Under the pieces are notes generated by a model, which was not told where the DNA came from, ran no database searches, and was given only the letters and a program-made list of their open reading frames with translations. A stretch of DNA of 64,000 nucleotides, from the NCBI GenBank assembly GCA_029262795.1, contig JAJCYT010000034.1, positions 62,001-126,000 on the forward strand. The letters run 5' to 3'. A program made the position numbers and the translations under genes. Positions within the stretch are counted from its first letter, which is position 1; the number at the start of each line of letters is the position of its first letter. This DNA is from Candidatus Fraserbacteria bacterium. GTDB taxonomy: Bacteria; Bipolaricaulota; Bipolaricaulia; RBG-16-55-9; JAJCYT01. Positions 51,262 to 60,616 of this stretch are shown piece after piece.

Positions 51262-52179
51262 ATGATTCATACCGAAAATTTAACCCGAAGTTTCAAGCAT
51301 GTGGTTGCCGTTCATGACTTGAACCTGCACATCAAATCCGGCGAAGTGTTCGGCTTCCTTGGGCCCAACGGCGCTGGCAAAACGACCACCGTGCGCATGC
51401 TTGCCGGCCTCATTCCACCCAGCAGTGGACGCGCCGAAGTGGTGGGCTTTTCGGTGGGGCGGGACAATCACAAGATTCGACATCACGTCGGTGTGCTGAC
51501 CGAAACCCCAGGGCTTTATGAAAAACTGTCTGCCTATCTCAATCTGGAGTTTTATGCCAAGCTGTTTGAGGTTGAAAATCGCGATCAGCAAATCGAAAAA
51601 CACTTGACCACGCTTGGATTGTGGGATCGACGGAAAGACCCTGTGGGCACTTTTTCGAAGGGGATGCGACAAAAAGTGGCCATTGCCAGGGCGTTGCTGC
51701 ACGATCCGCAAATTTTGTTTTTGGACGAGCCCACCTCTGGGCTCGATCCTGAATCGGCTCGAACGGTTCGGGATGCCATCGCCGAATTGGCCCAAGGAGA
51801 GGGTAGAACCATTTTTCTCTGTACCCACAATCTCCATGAGGCCGAAGGGCTTTGTGATCAGATCGGCATGATGAAACAAACGCTCATCAAAGTGGGCGTG
51901 CCGCGTGAGCTGAAGCAAGAATTGTTTGAGGCTCAAACTGTTGTTGAGTTCAATCACATGCCAGCAGATGTGGACAAGCTGTTGGACTTTCCCTTTGTGC
52001 GACAATTCAGAATTGATCCTTCCAGTCTCACCATGACGCTGGAAGATCCCGCATTGCAAAACAGCCAGGTCATCAGTCGATTGGTTGAACATGGTGCTGA
52101 AATCCGCTATGTGCGTCCCGAAGAAAAATCGCTGGAAGATGTGTATCTCGCGCTGGTCGGGGAGGATGCTACCTCATGA
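51262..52179 (+). CDS. ABC-2 type transporter ATP-binding protein
   Basis: 305 aa. Walker A GPNGAGKTT, signature FSKGMRQKVAIARALL, Walker B ILFLDEPTSGLDPES; C-terminal domain typical of drug/sodium or polysaccharide exporters. The next gene, its permease, overlaps it by 4 nt (ATGA). Confidence 0.92.
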   Translation: MIHTENLTRSFKHVVAVHDLNLHIKSGEVFGFLGPNGAGKTTTVRMLAGLIPPSSGRAEVVGFSVGRDNHKIRHHVGVLTETPGLYEKLSAYLNLEFYAKLFEVENRDQQIEKHLTTLGLWDRRKDPVGTFSKGMRQKVAIARALLHDPQILFLDEPTSGLDPESARTVRDAIAELAQGEGRTIFLCTHNLHEAEGLCDQIGMMKQTLIKVGVPRELKQELFEAQTVVEFNHMPADVDKLLDFPFVRQFRIDPSSLTMTLEDPALQNSQVISRLVEHGAEIRYVRPEEKSLEDVYLALVGEDATS

Positions 52180-52940
52180 ACTTTCGTCGCCTAAGAGCGC
52201 TGATGCAAAAAGAATGGCGCGAGATGTTTAAGAACAAAATGGTGTTGCTCAGTGTCATCATTGCGCCGTTGATTTTGTTGTCCATTTCAGTCTTCCTTCT
52301 GGTGGTGTTTAACAATAGCTATGGAGATTTGTTTGCCGAAGAAGAAATTATTGCACAGCTCCAGGGCGATTGGGCCATTTTACTCAACAATATTTTGATG
52401 TTTTTCATGTTCATGCCGTTGGTTATTCCCCTGGCGATTGCGGTGTATTCGGTGGTGGGGGAGAAAGAGCAAAAATCATTGGAGCCCCTGCTGGCCACGC
52501 CGTTGACCGATCTCGAAATTTTTGTGGGAAAGGCGCTGGCTTCCGTGCTTCCTGGTTTGTTGATCACCTGGTTGTCGTTCGGTATTTTTTCAGGGTTGCT
52601 CATTTATTTGATCCCTTGGAGTTTTATTGATCTTTTCTTTCAGCCGCCCTGGTTGATGGCCATGTTTGGACTGGCACCAATTATTTCCATTTTTTCGGTG
52701 TTGTCAGCGATGGCTATTTCGTCGTTCACCCGCGATACACGGGCCGCGTATCAGTTGAGCAGCCTGATTATGATTCCGTTTTTGATGGGCTCGTTGTATT
52801 ACATTTTTACCTTTCAGGGGTTGGTCTCGATGGAATTTGTGTTTCTTGGCATGGCCAGCATGGGCGGCATGGATGTGTTGGTGTTGTTGATGGGCATTCG
52901 CCTGTTCCGCCGTGAAGACATTTTGACGCGCTGGAATTAA
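52176..52940 (+). CDS. ABC-2 type transporter permease
   Basis: 254 aa with six predicted spans: start RALMQKEWREMFKNKMVLLSV, the EKEQKSLEPLLATPLTDLEI loop is typical for ABC-2 permeases. It partners the ATPase encoded upstream. Cargo unknown. Confidence 0.9.
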   Translation: MNFRRLRALMQKEWREMFKNKMVLLSVIIAPLILLSISVFLLVVFNNSYGDLFAEEEIIAQLQGDWAILLNNILMFFMFMPLVIPLAIAVYSVVGEKEQKSLEPLLATPLTDLEIFVGKALASVLPGLLITWLSFGIFSGLLIYLIPWSFIDLFFQPPWLMAMFGLAPIISIFSVLSAMAISSFTRDTRAAYQLSSLIMIPFLMGSLYYIFTFQGLVSMEFVFLGMASMGGMDVLVLLMGIRLFRREDILTRWN

Positions 52941-52944
52941 GCTT

Positions 52945-53790
52945 GTGAACGTCCCCAAACTCACTTCGCCCAGTGTGCTGAAACAAATTCTGGACTCAAA
53001 CAACATTCATTTGAGCAAACGATATGGCCAAAACTTTCTTTGCGACGAACATATCGTAGACCGCATTGTGTCTTCGACAGATTCTGGCAACAATCAGCTC
53101 GAAATTGGCCCGGGTGTAGGTACATTGACACTTGCCCTGGCCCGCCAAGCGCATAGGCTTGTAGCGGTGGAAATTGATGATCGGCTGATTCCTATATTAG
53201 AAACTCATTTTGAATCCTTTCCCAACATTGATCTGATTCATCAGGACATTTTAGACGTAAACTTTGAGGATCTTTCCAATTCGCTTGGAACGCCTTTTGA
53301 TGTGGTGGGCAATCTGCCTTACCAGATCACATCTCCCTTGCTCGGAAAAATTGTGGAATCGCGCCATCTCATTAACCAAGGCGTGGTGATGGTACAAAAA
53401 GAACTGGCCGAAAAAGTGCTGGCCCCTGTGGGCAGTGGAAAAGGAAGTTCACTTGGCGTTTTTCTTCAAGCTTTCACCGAAGCCGAGCATTTGTTCAACG
53501 TACCGAAAACCGTTTTCTTTCCCAGGCCCAAAGTGGACTCGACCGTGCTGCGCTTTCGCTTTCTCGATCAACCCCGATTCACAGCAGATGAAGAAACCTT
53601 CTTCAAAGTGGTTCGCTCGGCCTTCAACCTCAGACGCAAAACCATTCGCCAAGCCATGATTCAATCCCCCTTCCTCAGCCTCAAATCCGATCGGGCTGAC
53701 GCTGTTCTTACTGATGCAAACATTGACCCAAAGCGCCGAGGCGAAACACTTAGCTTAGAAGAGTTTGATCAGATCGCTCAACAAATTTGA
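52945..53790 (+). CDS. rsmA: 16S rRNA (adenine1518-N6/1519-N6) dimethyltransferase (KsgA)
   Basis: 281 aa, GTG start. KRYGQNFLCDEHIVDRIV, LEIGPGVGTLTLALA (SAM-binding), DVVGNLPYQITSPLL (NLPY catalytic motif), and FFPRPKVDSTVLRFR mark RsmA. Starts 4 nt after the ABC permease stop, so probably co-transcribed. Confidence 0.95.
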   Translation: MNVPKLTSPSVLKQILDSNNIHLSKRYGQNFLCDEHIVDRIVSSTDSGNNQLEIGPGVGTLTLALARQAHRLVAVEIDDRLIPILETHFESFPNIDLIHQDILDVNFEDLSNSLGTPFDVVGNLPYQITSPLLGKIVESRHLINQGVVMVQKELAEKVLAPVGSGKGSSLGVFLQAFTEAEHLFNVPKTVFFPRPKVDSTVLRFRFLDQPRFTADEETFFKVVRSAFNLRRKTIRQAMIQSPFLSLKSDRADAVLTDANIDPKRRGETLSLEEFDQIAQQI

Positions 53791-53801
53791 GTGATTTGAT
53801 C
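53767..53801 (+). terminator. Hairpin overlapping the rsmA stop
   Basis: GATCAGATCGCTCAA (53767-53781) pairs with TTGAGTGATTTGATC (53787-53801), with two G-U pairs. No T-run follows, so termination is uncertain. Confidence 0.4.
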
Positions 53802-54129
53802 GCTGAAAGATATCAACCGTGATGAAAACTGTTGGTGTTTGTCGTTGGCTTTTAGTATAGATTTGATGGCTCTGACATGGCGACGGTCACGGATAGGATC
53901 GGCTGGATTTAGGGTGGGCATAAGGGGTTCCAAAAGTGGTTTACTTAATTTGGAGCAATCATACAACTATAGTAAACCGATTTGGCAAGGTGGAAATCTG
54001 TCTAACAATGAAACGCAGAGCTTATAAGGGTTTTAGCGAATTGGGGAGGTTTGCAAAACGCCCTTTTGTAAACTATTCTGAGGTTTCCTATTTGGTATAG
54101 TTGTTTTGTCCATCCACATTAATCAATTC
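53802..54129. other. Gene-free stretch downstream of rsmA
   Basis: AT-rich DNA between rsmA and the convergent small membrane gene. I see no coding frame with good start signals and no repeat or RNA gene in it. Confidence 0.4.
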
Positions 54130-54603
54130 CTAAAATTCACTGCCTGATGACGCTCCCATATAAGCAAGGGCAGCAGGGATGCCTGGTAAGCTGAAATAAA
54201 ACGCCAATACATCTGTCATGAAATTCGCGGCAATAGCCCATCCCAAGGTAAAGGCAAACGGCATAATGCTGCGCTTATCGTCTGGCAATTGAAGTGTTAC
54301 GACTGTTGCTGCCCCAACAGCGCGACCAAGATTCATTGCATGATATTGAGGTCCCTCTGGAAAGAGCGTTGGGTGTGGCTTCTCAAAATCATAGTCCTCT
54401 TCTGAGAATGAGAATAACTTGTAAAGCAATTGGCAACCATAATTGCTAGTCCAACAATAAGCATATCCAACGGATCCTCCGAAGATTGCCCCTATTTCGA
54501 TGCCTAAGAAATCTAAGTCTGTTGCCATCACTTCAACGTCCGGAAGTATAACCAACAGAGCGAGCACAAAAATTATCGTCAGTGTAATTGCTTTTCTCTT
54601 CAT
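54130..54603 (-). CDS. Small exported/membrane protein, paralogue pair member 1
   Basis: 158 aa from the ATG at 54603, which follows GGAGGC. Signal (ITLTIIFVLALLVILPD). Body: GxxxG-rich (GAIFGGSVGYAYCW), then NLGRAVGAATVVTLQLPDDK, WAIAANFMTDVLAFY and GIPAALAYMG. The order and spacing of these match the second protein at 54761 (GTRAIGAGIGAMLVG, PDIAYDLL, VPAVLAVVGYNIGA), so the two are likely paralogues. Not recognised. Confidence 0.55.
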   Translation of the reverse strand: MKRKAITLTIIFVLALLVILPDVEVMATDLDFLGIEIGAIFGGSVGYAYCWTSNYGCQLLYKLFSFSEEDYDFEKPHPTLFPEGPQYHAMNLGRAVGAATVVTLQLPDDKRSIMPFAFTLGWAIAANFMTDVLAFYFSLPGIPAALAYMGASSGSEF

Positions 54604-54760
54604 AACTGCCTCCATTTGCAAATTAAACATAGCCTAACATTGGCGTTTAGATAGAAGAAAACATCGCTTTCAGTATCCTAGTCGATGACATGGAAGGACT
54701 AGGCTTCATTCAAAAAGTGTTGTCGTGGCTTGGGATGTTGCACCGTAGCCCAGAAAGAAA

Positions 54761-55276
54761 TCATTGCAATACCATTGTTGCGCCAATATTGTAACCCACC
54801 ACCGCTAAAACTGCTGGTACAAACGGTATATAGGTAGTCAAATAAATCACGCTATTCAGCAAGTCACACACGGCCTCAGAAGGTTCTTTCTTGCAGAGCA
54901 AATCATAAGCAATATCGGGGATCGCAAAATATACCACTGGAAGTGCATAGGCCAGAAATACATTTCCTTTGACGTTTTTCTCTGCTCCCACGAGCATGGC
55001 TCCGATCCCCGCACCTATGGCGCGTGTGCCGTGCCAGATCGCTGCCCTGAAATGATTCCCCTCATAATCGTTTTCATCATAATCTGAATTATTCATTATG
55101 CCCCTGCCAGTTTGAGCCATACCTAGAAATCCGAGCCCGAAAGCCCAGGCTTCAGCGCCCCAGAATTCATCAATCCAATATTCTGATGGGTAATGCTGTT
55201 GCGCTTTACCGACGAAAGAAATGGAGAGACATACACCAACACAAATCAAACAAATGAACAGCATTGTATTTTTCAT
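54761..55276 (-). CDS. Small exported/membrane protein, paralogue pair member 2
   Basis: 171 aa. Signal peptide (FICLICVGVCLSISFVGKAQ). Body contains FWGAEAWAFGLGFLGMAQTG, HGTRAIGAGIGAMLVG, and two further hydrophobic segments with a CxxC-less cysteine pair (LLCKKEPSEAVCDLL). It appears to be the paralogue of the gene at 54130, 160 nt apart on the same strand. Not recognised. Confidence 0.55.
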   Translation of the reverse strand: MKNTMLFICLICVGVCLSISFVGKAQQHYPSEYWIDEFWGAEAWAFGLGFLGMAQTGRGIMNNSDYDENDYEGNHFRAAIWHGTRAIGAGIGAMLVGAEKNVKGNVFLAYALPVVYFAIPDIAYDLLCKKEPSEAVCDLLNSVIYLTTYIPFVPAVLAVVGYNIGATMVLQ

Positions 55277-55720
55277 TTTTTTGCCTTTCTAAAGACTTTG
55301 TGAAATTTCGCTAATTGAAGTCAGCCACTCACCTCAAAATTAGATTTCCAATTGAACGTTCATAAGACGAATAGCTTTAATAACACGAGATTCCAGCACT
55401 CGAAGGAACCATTTAGAATATTAGAGCAATTATTGATCAATAAACAAATATTTGATTTGTCTGAAGTAAAAGGAATAGTTGCATGATGGTTTACTTATTT
55501 GAAAAAGGTAAACCTGTCAATGTTCTTATCAATTTATTAGAGGCAATTTGACAATCATCGAAATTGAACAAATTAGAGAACAGGTTGAACTGGAAAACTG
55601 TCTCATCATTCACTTGTTATTTAGTACGGAAGTTCGCAAATTTGCCATTTCAGGGCAAGAAAAATTATGCTGTATGAATGAAATTTGAAATGATTCATTT
55701 ATGAGTAACAGGGGGCTTTA
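55277..55720. other. Gene-free upstream region of the HExxH surface protein
   Basis: 444 nt of AT-rich DNA between divergent genes, presumably holding both promoters. I could not single out a confident -35/-10 pair or a structured RNA in it. Confidence 0.4.
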
Positions 55721-58399
55721 GTGACTCAGAGAAATTTAATGATCAAAATAGTAATGGCCTTGTTTGTGGGGCTGCTTGTGGTTGGGGTCCAGCTTCAGGC
55801 GGCGGGGTATTTTAAAGTGTCTGGATTTTCATTCCCTGAAAAAGGGGATTTGGGCCAGCCTTTGACGTTGAAAGCCGAAATTACTAACACAGGCAACCAG
55901 TACCAGATGCAAGAGGTCATCATAGTGGTAGGCAATTCAAAGGGCGATGTGCTCAACGCTAAGCGCATCGAGATGAGTCTGGACCCTGGGCAGGGCAAGG
56001 TTTTTACTGAATCGATCACGTTTACCATTCCAGGCAAGTACATCATTGAAGTGCAAACCAGAGATGATGCTCACTCTACCACCGTGGTGGTAGAAGAAGA
56101 ACAGCAAAACAACCAAAACGCAGAAATCTTGATGGCGTCTGCTTATGTCGATCCCATCTCGCTGACCAGCCGCATCACCGCCATTTTGACCGATGGCACG
56201 ATGACCTACATGGAACTCAAAGGCAATGTGGATGAAATCGAACGCCGCCCCACCGGCAGCAGTCACTCCACTGTGGGAGAGTCCGGTTTAACGGGTGGAC
56301 AGACTCAGTTTTTGCTTGATTTGGCTGAAGAGTTCGGCATCGACATTGACCCTCGCTATCAGGTTTACTGGGGCGGCAGTGGACAACTTACAGGCTCGGA
56401 ACGTCAGACCGTGCGTGATGTGATTGTGGACAACGACTTCCCAAATCTGCAAAGCTCTTATAACAAACCACGCTCCGCCACCGATCGCGGTCATCTGTGT
56501 GTGCGCGCTGAAAAGCCTGAAGGGGGATTCAAAAATGTGTGTGAGTTTGGAGCTGGCTCAGCGCCATCGGACTTCGCTCAAACGTTGAGCGATGGCATGG
56601 ATCACTTTGTCAATGCCAAAATGGAAGGGTTTCGCATTCCCACCAAGTACACGTTTGGGAAACGCTCTGCCAGTTTGGCAGGCGCTTCGACGGCCTCTTT
56701 TGATTCTCATGAGGATCACGACTCACACGCCGAAGTGGCTTCAGAATCTGATATGTTCATGATGGAGCCGTTGCAATCTTCAGCGAAAACCAGTCCCAAT
56801 CACACCAGCGAATTTTTGATGGGATCGGTGGGCGTGTCAGTGATTCTGCTGGAAAGTGACGGCGGTGTGGATGCCCAAACGGAAAATTGGGACACCACAC
56901 GCGCGGATAAAGTCGGGGCCGAAATTGAAGAAGCACTCACCTTTTGGGCCGACCTGGAAGACAATGCCAATCTTTCATTCACACTGAAACAGACCAATGG
57001 AAAACCTTATCAGATCATCGACACAGGTTTCGAGCCGATCAATCACACCGTCGAGGATGAATTCCTTTGGATCGATGAAGCCATGGCCAACCTCGGCTAC
57101 AACACGGGCAGCTTTGAAGGCGTGCGCGAATACGCTCACGATCTGCGTGAAGAACTCGACACCGACTGGGGCTATGTGATGTTTGTGGTGGACAGTCTCA
57201 ACGACGACGATGGCAGCTTTGCCCCCAGCACGTTTGCTCGAACCTTTTTTGCCTACGCTTATCAAGGTGGCCCATTTATGGTGATGACCTACGACAACGG
57301 AGCCTGGGGAATCGAGCGCATGAATCAGGTGGCGGCACACGAAACCGGCCACGTGTTCTGGGCGACGGACGAATACACCATTCCCCAGGAAGCCAGTGGG
57401 TATCTCAACGGCCAGGAAATTGACGATTCCGGTCAACTGATGGATCGCAATACATTAAATCTATCCGGAGGCACGATGGAGCAAATTGGCTGGGTGGATT
57501 CCGACAACGATGGTATTTTCGATATTTTGGACACCGAGCCGGAAACCACCGTTTCAAATGTCGATGAAAACGGAACCATCACCATCACCGGCAGTGCCAA
57601 GGTGAGTGTGGTCAACAACCAGAATCCGAGGCAGATTCCTGAAGGCACGCAGCCTGAAGACCTCACCGTCAACACCATTGCGCGTGTAGAGTACAGCGTA
57701 GACGGTGGCGATTTTGAAACCGCCACGCCGGATGATGGCAATTTCGATGGCAATGAAGAAGCGTTCACCATTAGCCTGAATTTGGATGGCGATCACACGG
57801 TTGAAATTCGAGCCGTCAATTCGGTGGGCAATGCCGATTCCACGCCTGAAACAGTAGACATTGGCAGCGGCAGCAGCAATTCTGATCCTTCCGATCCAGA
57901 CCCGCCAGGCTCATCCAGTTCATCTTCCATCGAAAAAGCGTTGGACACCAACAACAACGGACGCCTGGATGACGATGAAATTAAAAAGGCCATTGGCTTT
58001 TGGATTTTAGGTCAAAATGTCCCCGGTACGGACAAGACCATTGACGATAACAAAATTAAAGCGTTGGTCACGTTGTGGATCAGTGGTGCGTCAATTGAAT
58101 CTGCCGCGCCAATTAATGTGAGCAATGGTCAATCCTTGGCGCTTCATGCCACTCGACTTTTTCATGACTCGCAAAGGTTGACACTCAATGTACTTGGTCA
58201 GGGGATCGAACACATCCGCTTACAGGTATTTGATTTGTCGGGAAAACAAGTTTTGGATGAGGTGGCAGGTGGGCATCAGTTAAGCATCCGACTGGATCAA
58301 CAGCGCTGGGCCAATGGAGTTTATCTTTATTTGGTCACGGCTGAGGGACAACAGCATCGGGTCCGTAGCGAAGTGCGAAAGTTTGTGCTTTTAAACTAA
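55721..58399 (+). CDS. Large secreted HExxH metallopeptidase-like protein with dockerin-like and C-terminal sorting domains
   Basis: 892 aa, GTG start (an ATG lies at 55739). Order: signal peptide (VMALFVGLLVVGVQLQA), a CARDB-like Ig domain (about 30-115), an uncharacterised region, a metallopeptidase-like domain with AAHETGHVFWATDEY (His-Glu-x2-His at about residues 540-544, Asp/Glu following), a thrombospondin-type-3-like DSDNDGIFDILDTEPE, an Ig-like domain, a dockerin-like pair of EF-hand loops (NNNGRLDDDEIKKAIGFW, DKTIDDNKIKALVTLW, about 740-800), and a C-terminal ~80-residue domain ending VYLYLVTAEGQ that resembles type IX secretion sorting domains. Surface or secreted. Confidence 0.75.
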   Translation: MTQRNLMIKIVMALFVGLLVVGVQLQAAGYFKVSGFSFPEKGDLGQPLTLKAEITNTGNQYQMQEVIIVVGNSKGDVLNAKRIEMSLDPGQGKVFTESITFTIPGKYIIEVQTRDDAHSTTVVVEEEQQNNQNAEILMASAYVDPISLTSRITAILTDGTMTYMELKGNVDEIERRPTGSSHSTVGESGLTGGQTQFLLDLAEEFGIDIDPRYQVYWGGSGQLTGSERQTVRDVIVDNDFPNLQSSYNKPRSATDRGHLCVRAEKPEGGFKNVCEFGAGSAPSDFAQTLSDGMDHFVNAKMEGFRIPTKYTFGKRSASLAGASTASFDSHEDHDSHAEVASESDMFMMEPLQSSAKTSPNHTSEFLMGSVGVSVILLESDGGVDAQTENWDTTRADKVGAEIEEALTFWADLEDNANLSFTLKQTNGKPYQIIDTGFEPINHTVEDEFLWIDEAMANLGYNTGSFEGVREYAHDLREELDTDWGYVMFVVDSLNDDDGSFAPSTFARTFFAYAYQGGPFMVMTYDNGAWGIERMNQVAAHETGHVFWATDEYTIPQEASGYLNGQEIDDSGQLMDRNTLNLSGGTMEQIGWVDSDNDGIFDILDTEPETTVSNVDENGTITITGSAKVSVVNNQNPRQIPEGTQPEDLTVNTIARVEYSVDGGDFETATPDDGNFDGNEEAFTISLNLDGDHTVEIRAVNSVGNADSTPETVDIGSGSSNSDPSDPDPPGSSSSSSIEKALDTNNNGRLDDDEIKKAIGFWILGQNVPGTDKTIDDNKIKALVTLWISGASIESAAPINVSNGQSLALHATRLFHDSQRLTLNVLGQGIEHIRLQVFDLSGKQVLDEVAGGHQLSIRLDQQRWANGVYLYLVTAEGQQHRVRSEVRKFVLLN

Positions 58400-58402
58400 C
58401 GT

Positions 58403-58834
58403 TTAGAGACGCGACTCATCCACATCTTCCATGATGCGATTAAATACCGCTTGATAATACATCCCCGATCTTTTTGAGTGAAAGAAGATCGGGGTGAGAA
58501 ACAATTGAATTTTCCCCAAAGTTTCATGTTCAATATCGCGGACGCCCTGGTCAAACAGGTTTTCCTGATCAGTGATGAAAATCAGTGAAAAGCCTTCCAT
58601 GCCAGGATAGTCGTGAAACTTTGTTTCAAACAGTTCTAACTCCACCTTAGAATTGAAGACCTGTGTATCGTTGCCAGCAGTTGTGTGATTGAGCAGTGAA
58701 CCAATGGTTGCAGTAAAAGTGGAGCCAACCAGCCCTTGAAAGTCCTCATGGTGCAGCAGGGGTGTTTCGGTCACTATCGCTCCTTGAGATTTATTGAACG
58801 CTTCCACCGTAAAGGCAAATGGCGATTGAGACAA
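58403..58834 (-). CDS. Small soluble protein, resembling DUF6916
   Basis: 143 aa. FQGLVGSTFTA, FSLIFITDQENLFDQGVRDIEHETLG and KIQLFLTPIFFHSKRSGMYYQAVFN follow the pattern I associate with DUF6916, a family of unknown function often near conserved surface proteins. The assignment is weak. It converges with the preceding surface protein gene, the two stops being 3 nt apart. Confidence 0.5.
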   Translation of the reverse strand: MSQSPFAFTVEAFNKSQGAIVTETPLLHHEDFQGLVGSTFTATIGSLLNHTTAGNDTQVFNSKVELELFETKFHDYPGMEGFSLIFITDQENLFDQGVRDIEHETLGKIQLFLTPIFFHSKRSGMYYQAVFNRIMEDVDESRL

Positions 58835-59133
58835 TATGATAGAAAAACAAAAGTTATATCTCTAAAAATTCTTTTGATCTTTATGCAGAATTGATTATAG
58901 TCGAAATATATCTAATATTTAAGACTGGGAACAAAATCTACTTTAACATGATGTGAAAATCCGCAGGGATGCTTTGACACAATGCCTTGTCGTTTACCTT
59001 TCAATGAGCCAAAGCCTCACGACTTTTCATCTTTTTGATCAATTCAAAATGCTCTATGATCAACAGCGTGGAGCCAAAACGGAGTTCTTTGCTGCTTGAA
59101 TCAAAGTCCCAGAAAGATTTTTAGGAGGCAAGC
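58835..59133. other. Gene-free stretch between divergent genes
   Basis: About 300 nt of AT-rich DNA. It must hold the promoters for the two flanking genes; no diagnostic motif or repeat was found, apart from TTTAGGAGGCAAGC just before the ATG at 59134. Confidence 0.4.
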
Positions 59134-60561
59134 ATGAGGATGGGTCAACCACGACGCTGGTTGTTGTGCGTAAGTTTATTAGGTGTTTTAACGTTTTCAG
59201 GAATGACTTCTTTGCCCGAAACATGGGCACAAAGCGGCATCAACTTGATTTATCAAAATTTTGACCCAATGGTCATCCCCGCTGAGCGTACCCAACCGGT
59301 GCGTTATGAAGTGAAAATTTCAGGTCGGCCCGGTCGAGTGGTGTTGCAACTGGACAGTGGTGGTGAAATTGAACTGCGTGATGATGGTCAAAATGGAGAT
59401 CGCCTGGCCGGTGACAACCTTTTTTCGGGTCTGGTGCCTGCATCAGAGATCACGGATCGACTTCAGTTTGATGATGTGTTTCGGGTGTTTGTGGGGTTTG
59501 TGGCAGCATTTCAAGGCCAAAATCAACTGTTTCGTGGCAACGTGTTTGCTGATGTTATTACCAATGACATTCCCAGGTTGCCTATCACTCAACTGGCAAA
59601 CGATGTTCAGATGACCGATTATCTGGTCAATATAGTTGATCCAGCCTTGGCGATATCGTTGGAATTTAATGGACTGGATATTCCTTCCCATAGGTTCTAT
59701 CAATTATTTGGCGATGACTACGATTTTCTCAATGTCATTTCCACACCGAGCTTTTTTAGCAATCGCTTTCACTTTCAGGTGAAGAACACGGTTTCTGGCA
59801 TCGGCGAAGACATTTTTAATTCATCTGCCAATTATGGCAGTCGTGGACGTTTGATGGGCATCAGCATGTTTCCCAACACCAACTTTTTTGATGGCGCGGA
59901 AGAAGGCTTTCAGCACGAACTGGCCCATCAGTGGGTGATGTTTGTAGACACGTTTCCATTTGGACAAGGTGTGCCGCACTGGCCGTTGTCCAGCATGGCC
60001 ACGGACATCATGGGCTGGAGCAATCCGTTTAATGGACAAGGGCAAGAGTTTCCTTGTGAGGTTCAACTTGAAGGCAATCAGGTTCGACTCCTTGCGCGGG
60101 ATGCTTCAACGCCAAAGAATTTCAACGACATGGACCTGTATCTGATGGGGCTGCTGCCTGCTTCGGAAGTTCGCAATCAGGTGGTGTTTGTGAATCAGGA
60201 TTTTGATTCGCTTATTCAACAGTGCAACGGTGAAATTTATAATGACAATGTCATCATAGTTTCTGCACAGGACATCATCAATATTTATGGGCAGCGAAAT
60301 CCTTCATTTGGCAATTCGCAAAAGCAGTTCAGAATGGCCACCATCATTGTGTCACGCGATCAATTGCTAGATGCAGACACAATGGCTTTTTTCAGTCACT
60401 TTGCAAGACGCGCAGAGCTTCGTGAAAGTACGCTGTTTCATTCAGGATTTTCTAAAGGAACTTCAAATCCCTTTTTCCTCTCGACACGTGGACTGGGAGA
60501 ACTTTCCACTTGCATTGGCTCAAACTGTGGTAATCTGCCTGTTGTCGCTACCGAAAATTGA
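59134..60561 (+). CDS. Secreted HExxH-containing protein with choice-of-anchor-like domain
   Basis: 475 aa. Strong GGAGG before the ATG. Signal peptide (WLLCVSLLGVLTFSGMTS). Residues ~40-110 (VRYEVKISGRPGRVVLQLDS, ELRDDGQNGDRLAGDNLFSG) resemble choice-of-anchor-type domains. A zinc-site-like FQHELAHQWVMF (His-Glu-x2-His near residues 260-264) lies in the middle with a downstream Asp/Glu-rich segment. No family name assigned. Confidence 0.65.
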   Translation: MRMGQPRRWLLCVSLLGVLTFSGMTSLPETWAQSGINLIYQNFDPMVIPAERTQPVRYEVKISGRPGRVVLQLDSGGEIELRDDGQNGDRLAGDNLFSGLVPASEITDRLQFDDVFRVFVGFVAAFQGQNQLFRGNVFADVITNDIPRLPITQLANDVQMTDYLVNIVDPALAISLEFNGLDIPSHRFYQLFGDDYDFLNVISTPSFFSNRFHFQVKNTVSGIGEDIFNSSANYGSRGRLMGISMFPNTNFFDGAEEGFQHELAHQWVMFVDTFPFGQGVPHWPLSSMATDIMGWSNPFNGQGQEFPCEVQLEGNQVRLLARDASTPKNFNDMDLYLMGLLPASEVRNQVVFVNQDFDSLIQQCNGEIYNDNVIIVSAQDIINIYGQRNPSFGNSQKQFRMATIIVSRDQLLDADTMAFFSHFARRAELRESTLFHSGFSKGTSNPFFLSTRGLGELSTCIGSNCGNLPVVATEN

Positions 60562-60616
60562 AACAGTGACAGCTGTTAAATAATTAAAGTCAGTAGAATT
60601 TGTTTTATCTGCGGTT

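Noticed and set aside
51280-52092. 270-codon frame on the minus strand inside the ABC-2 ATPase gene
   Set aside because: The opposite strand encodes a clear ATPase with all Walker motifs; the minus-strand product has none.
55483-55554. Short ORF (22 codons) in the gene-free stretch before the HExxH protein
   Set aside because: No ribosome-binding site, no family, and AT-rich sequence where short frames arise by chance.
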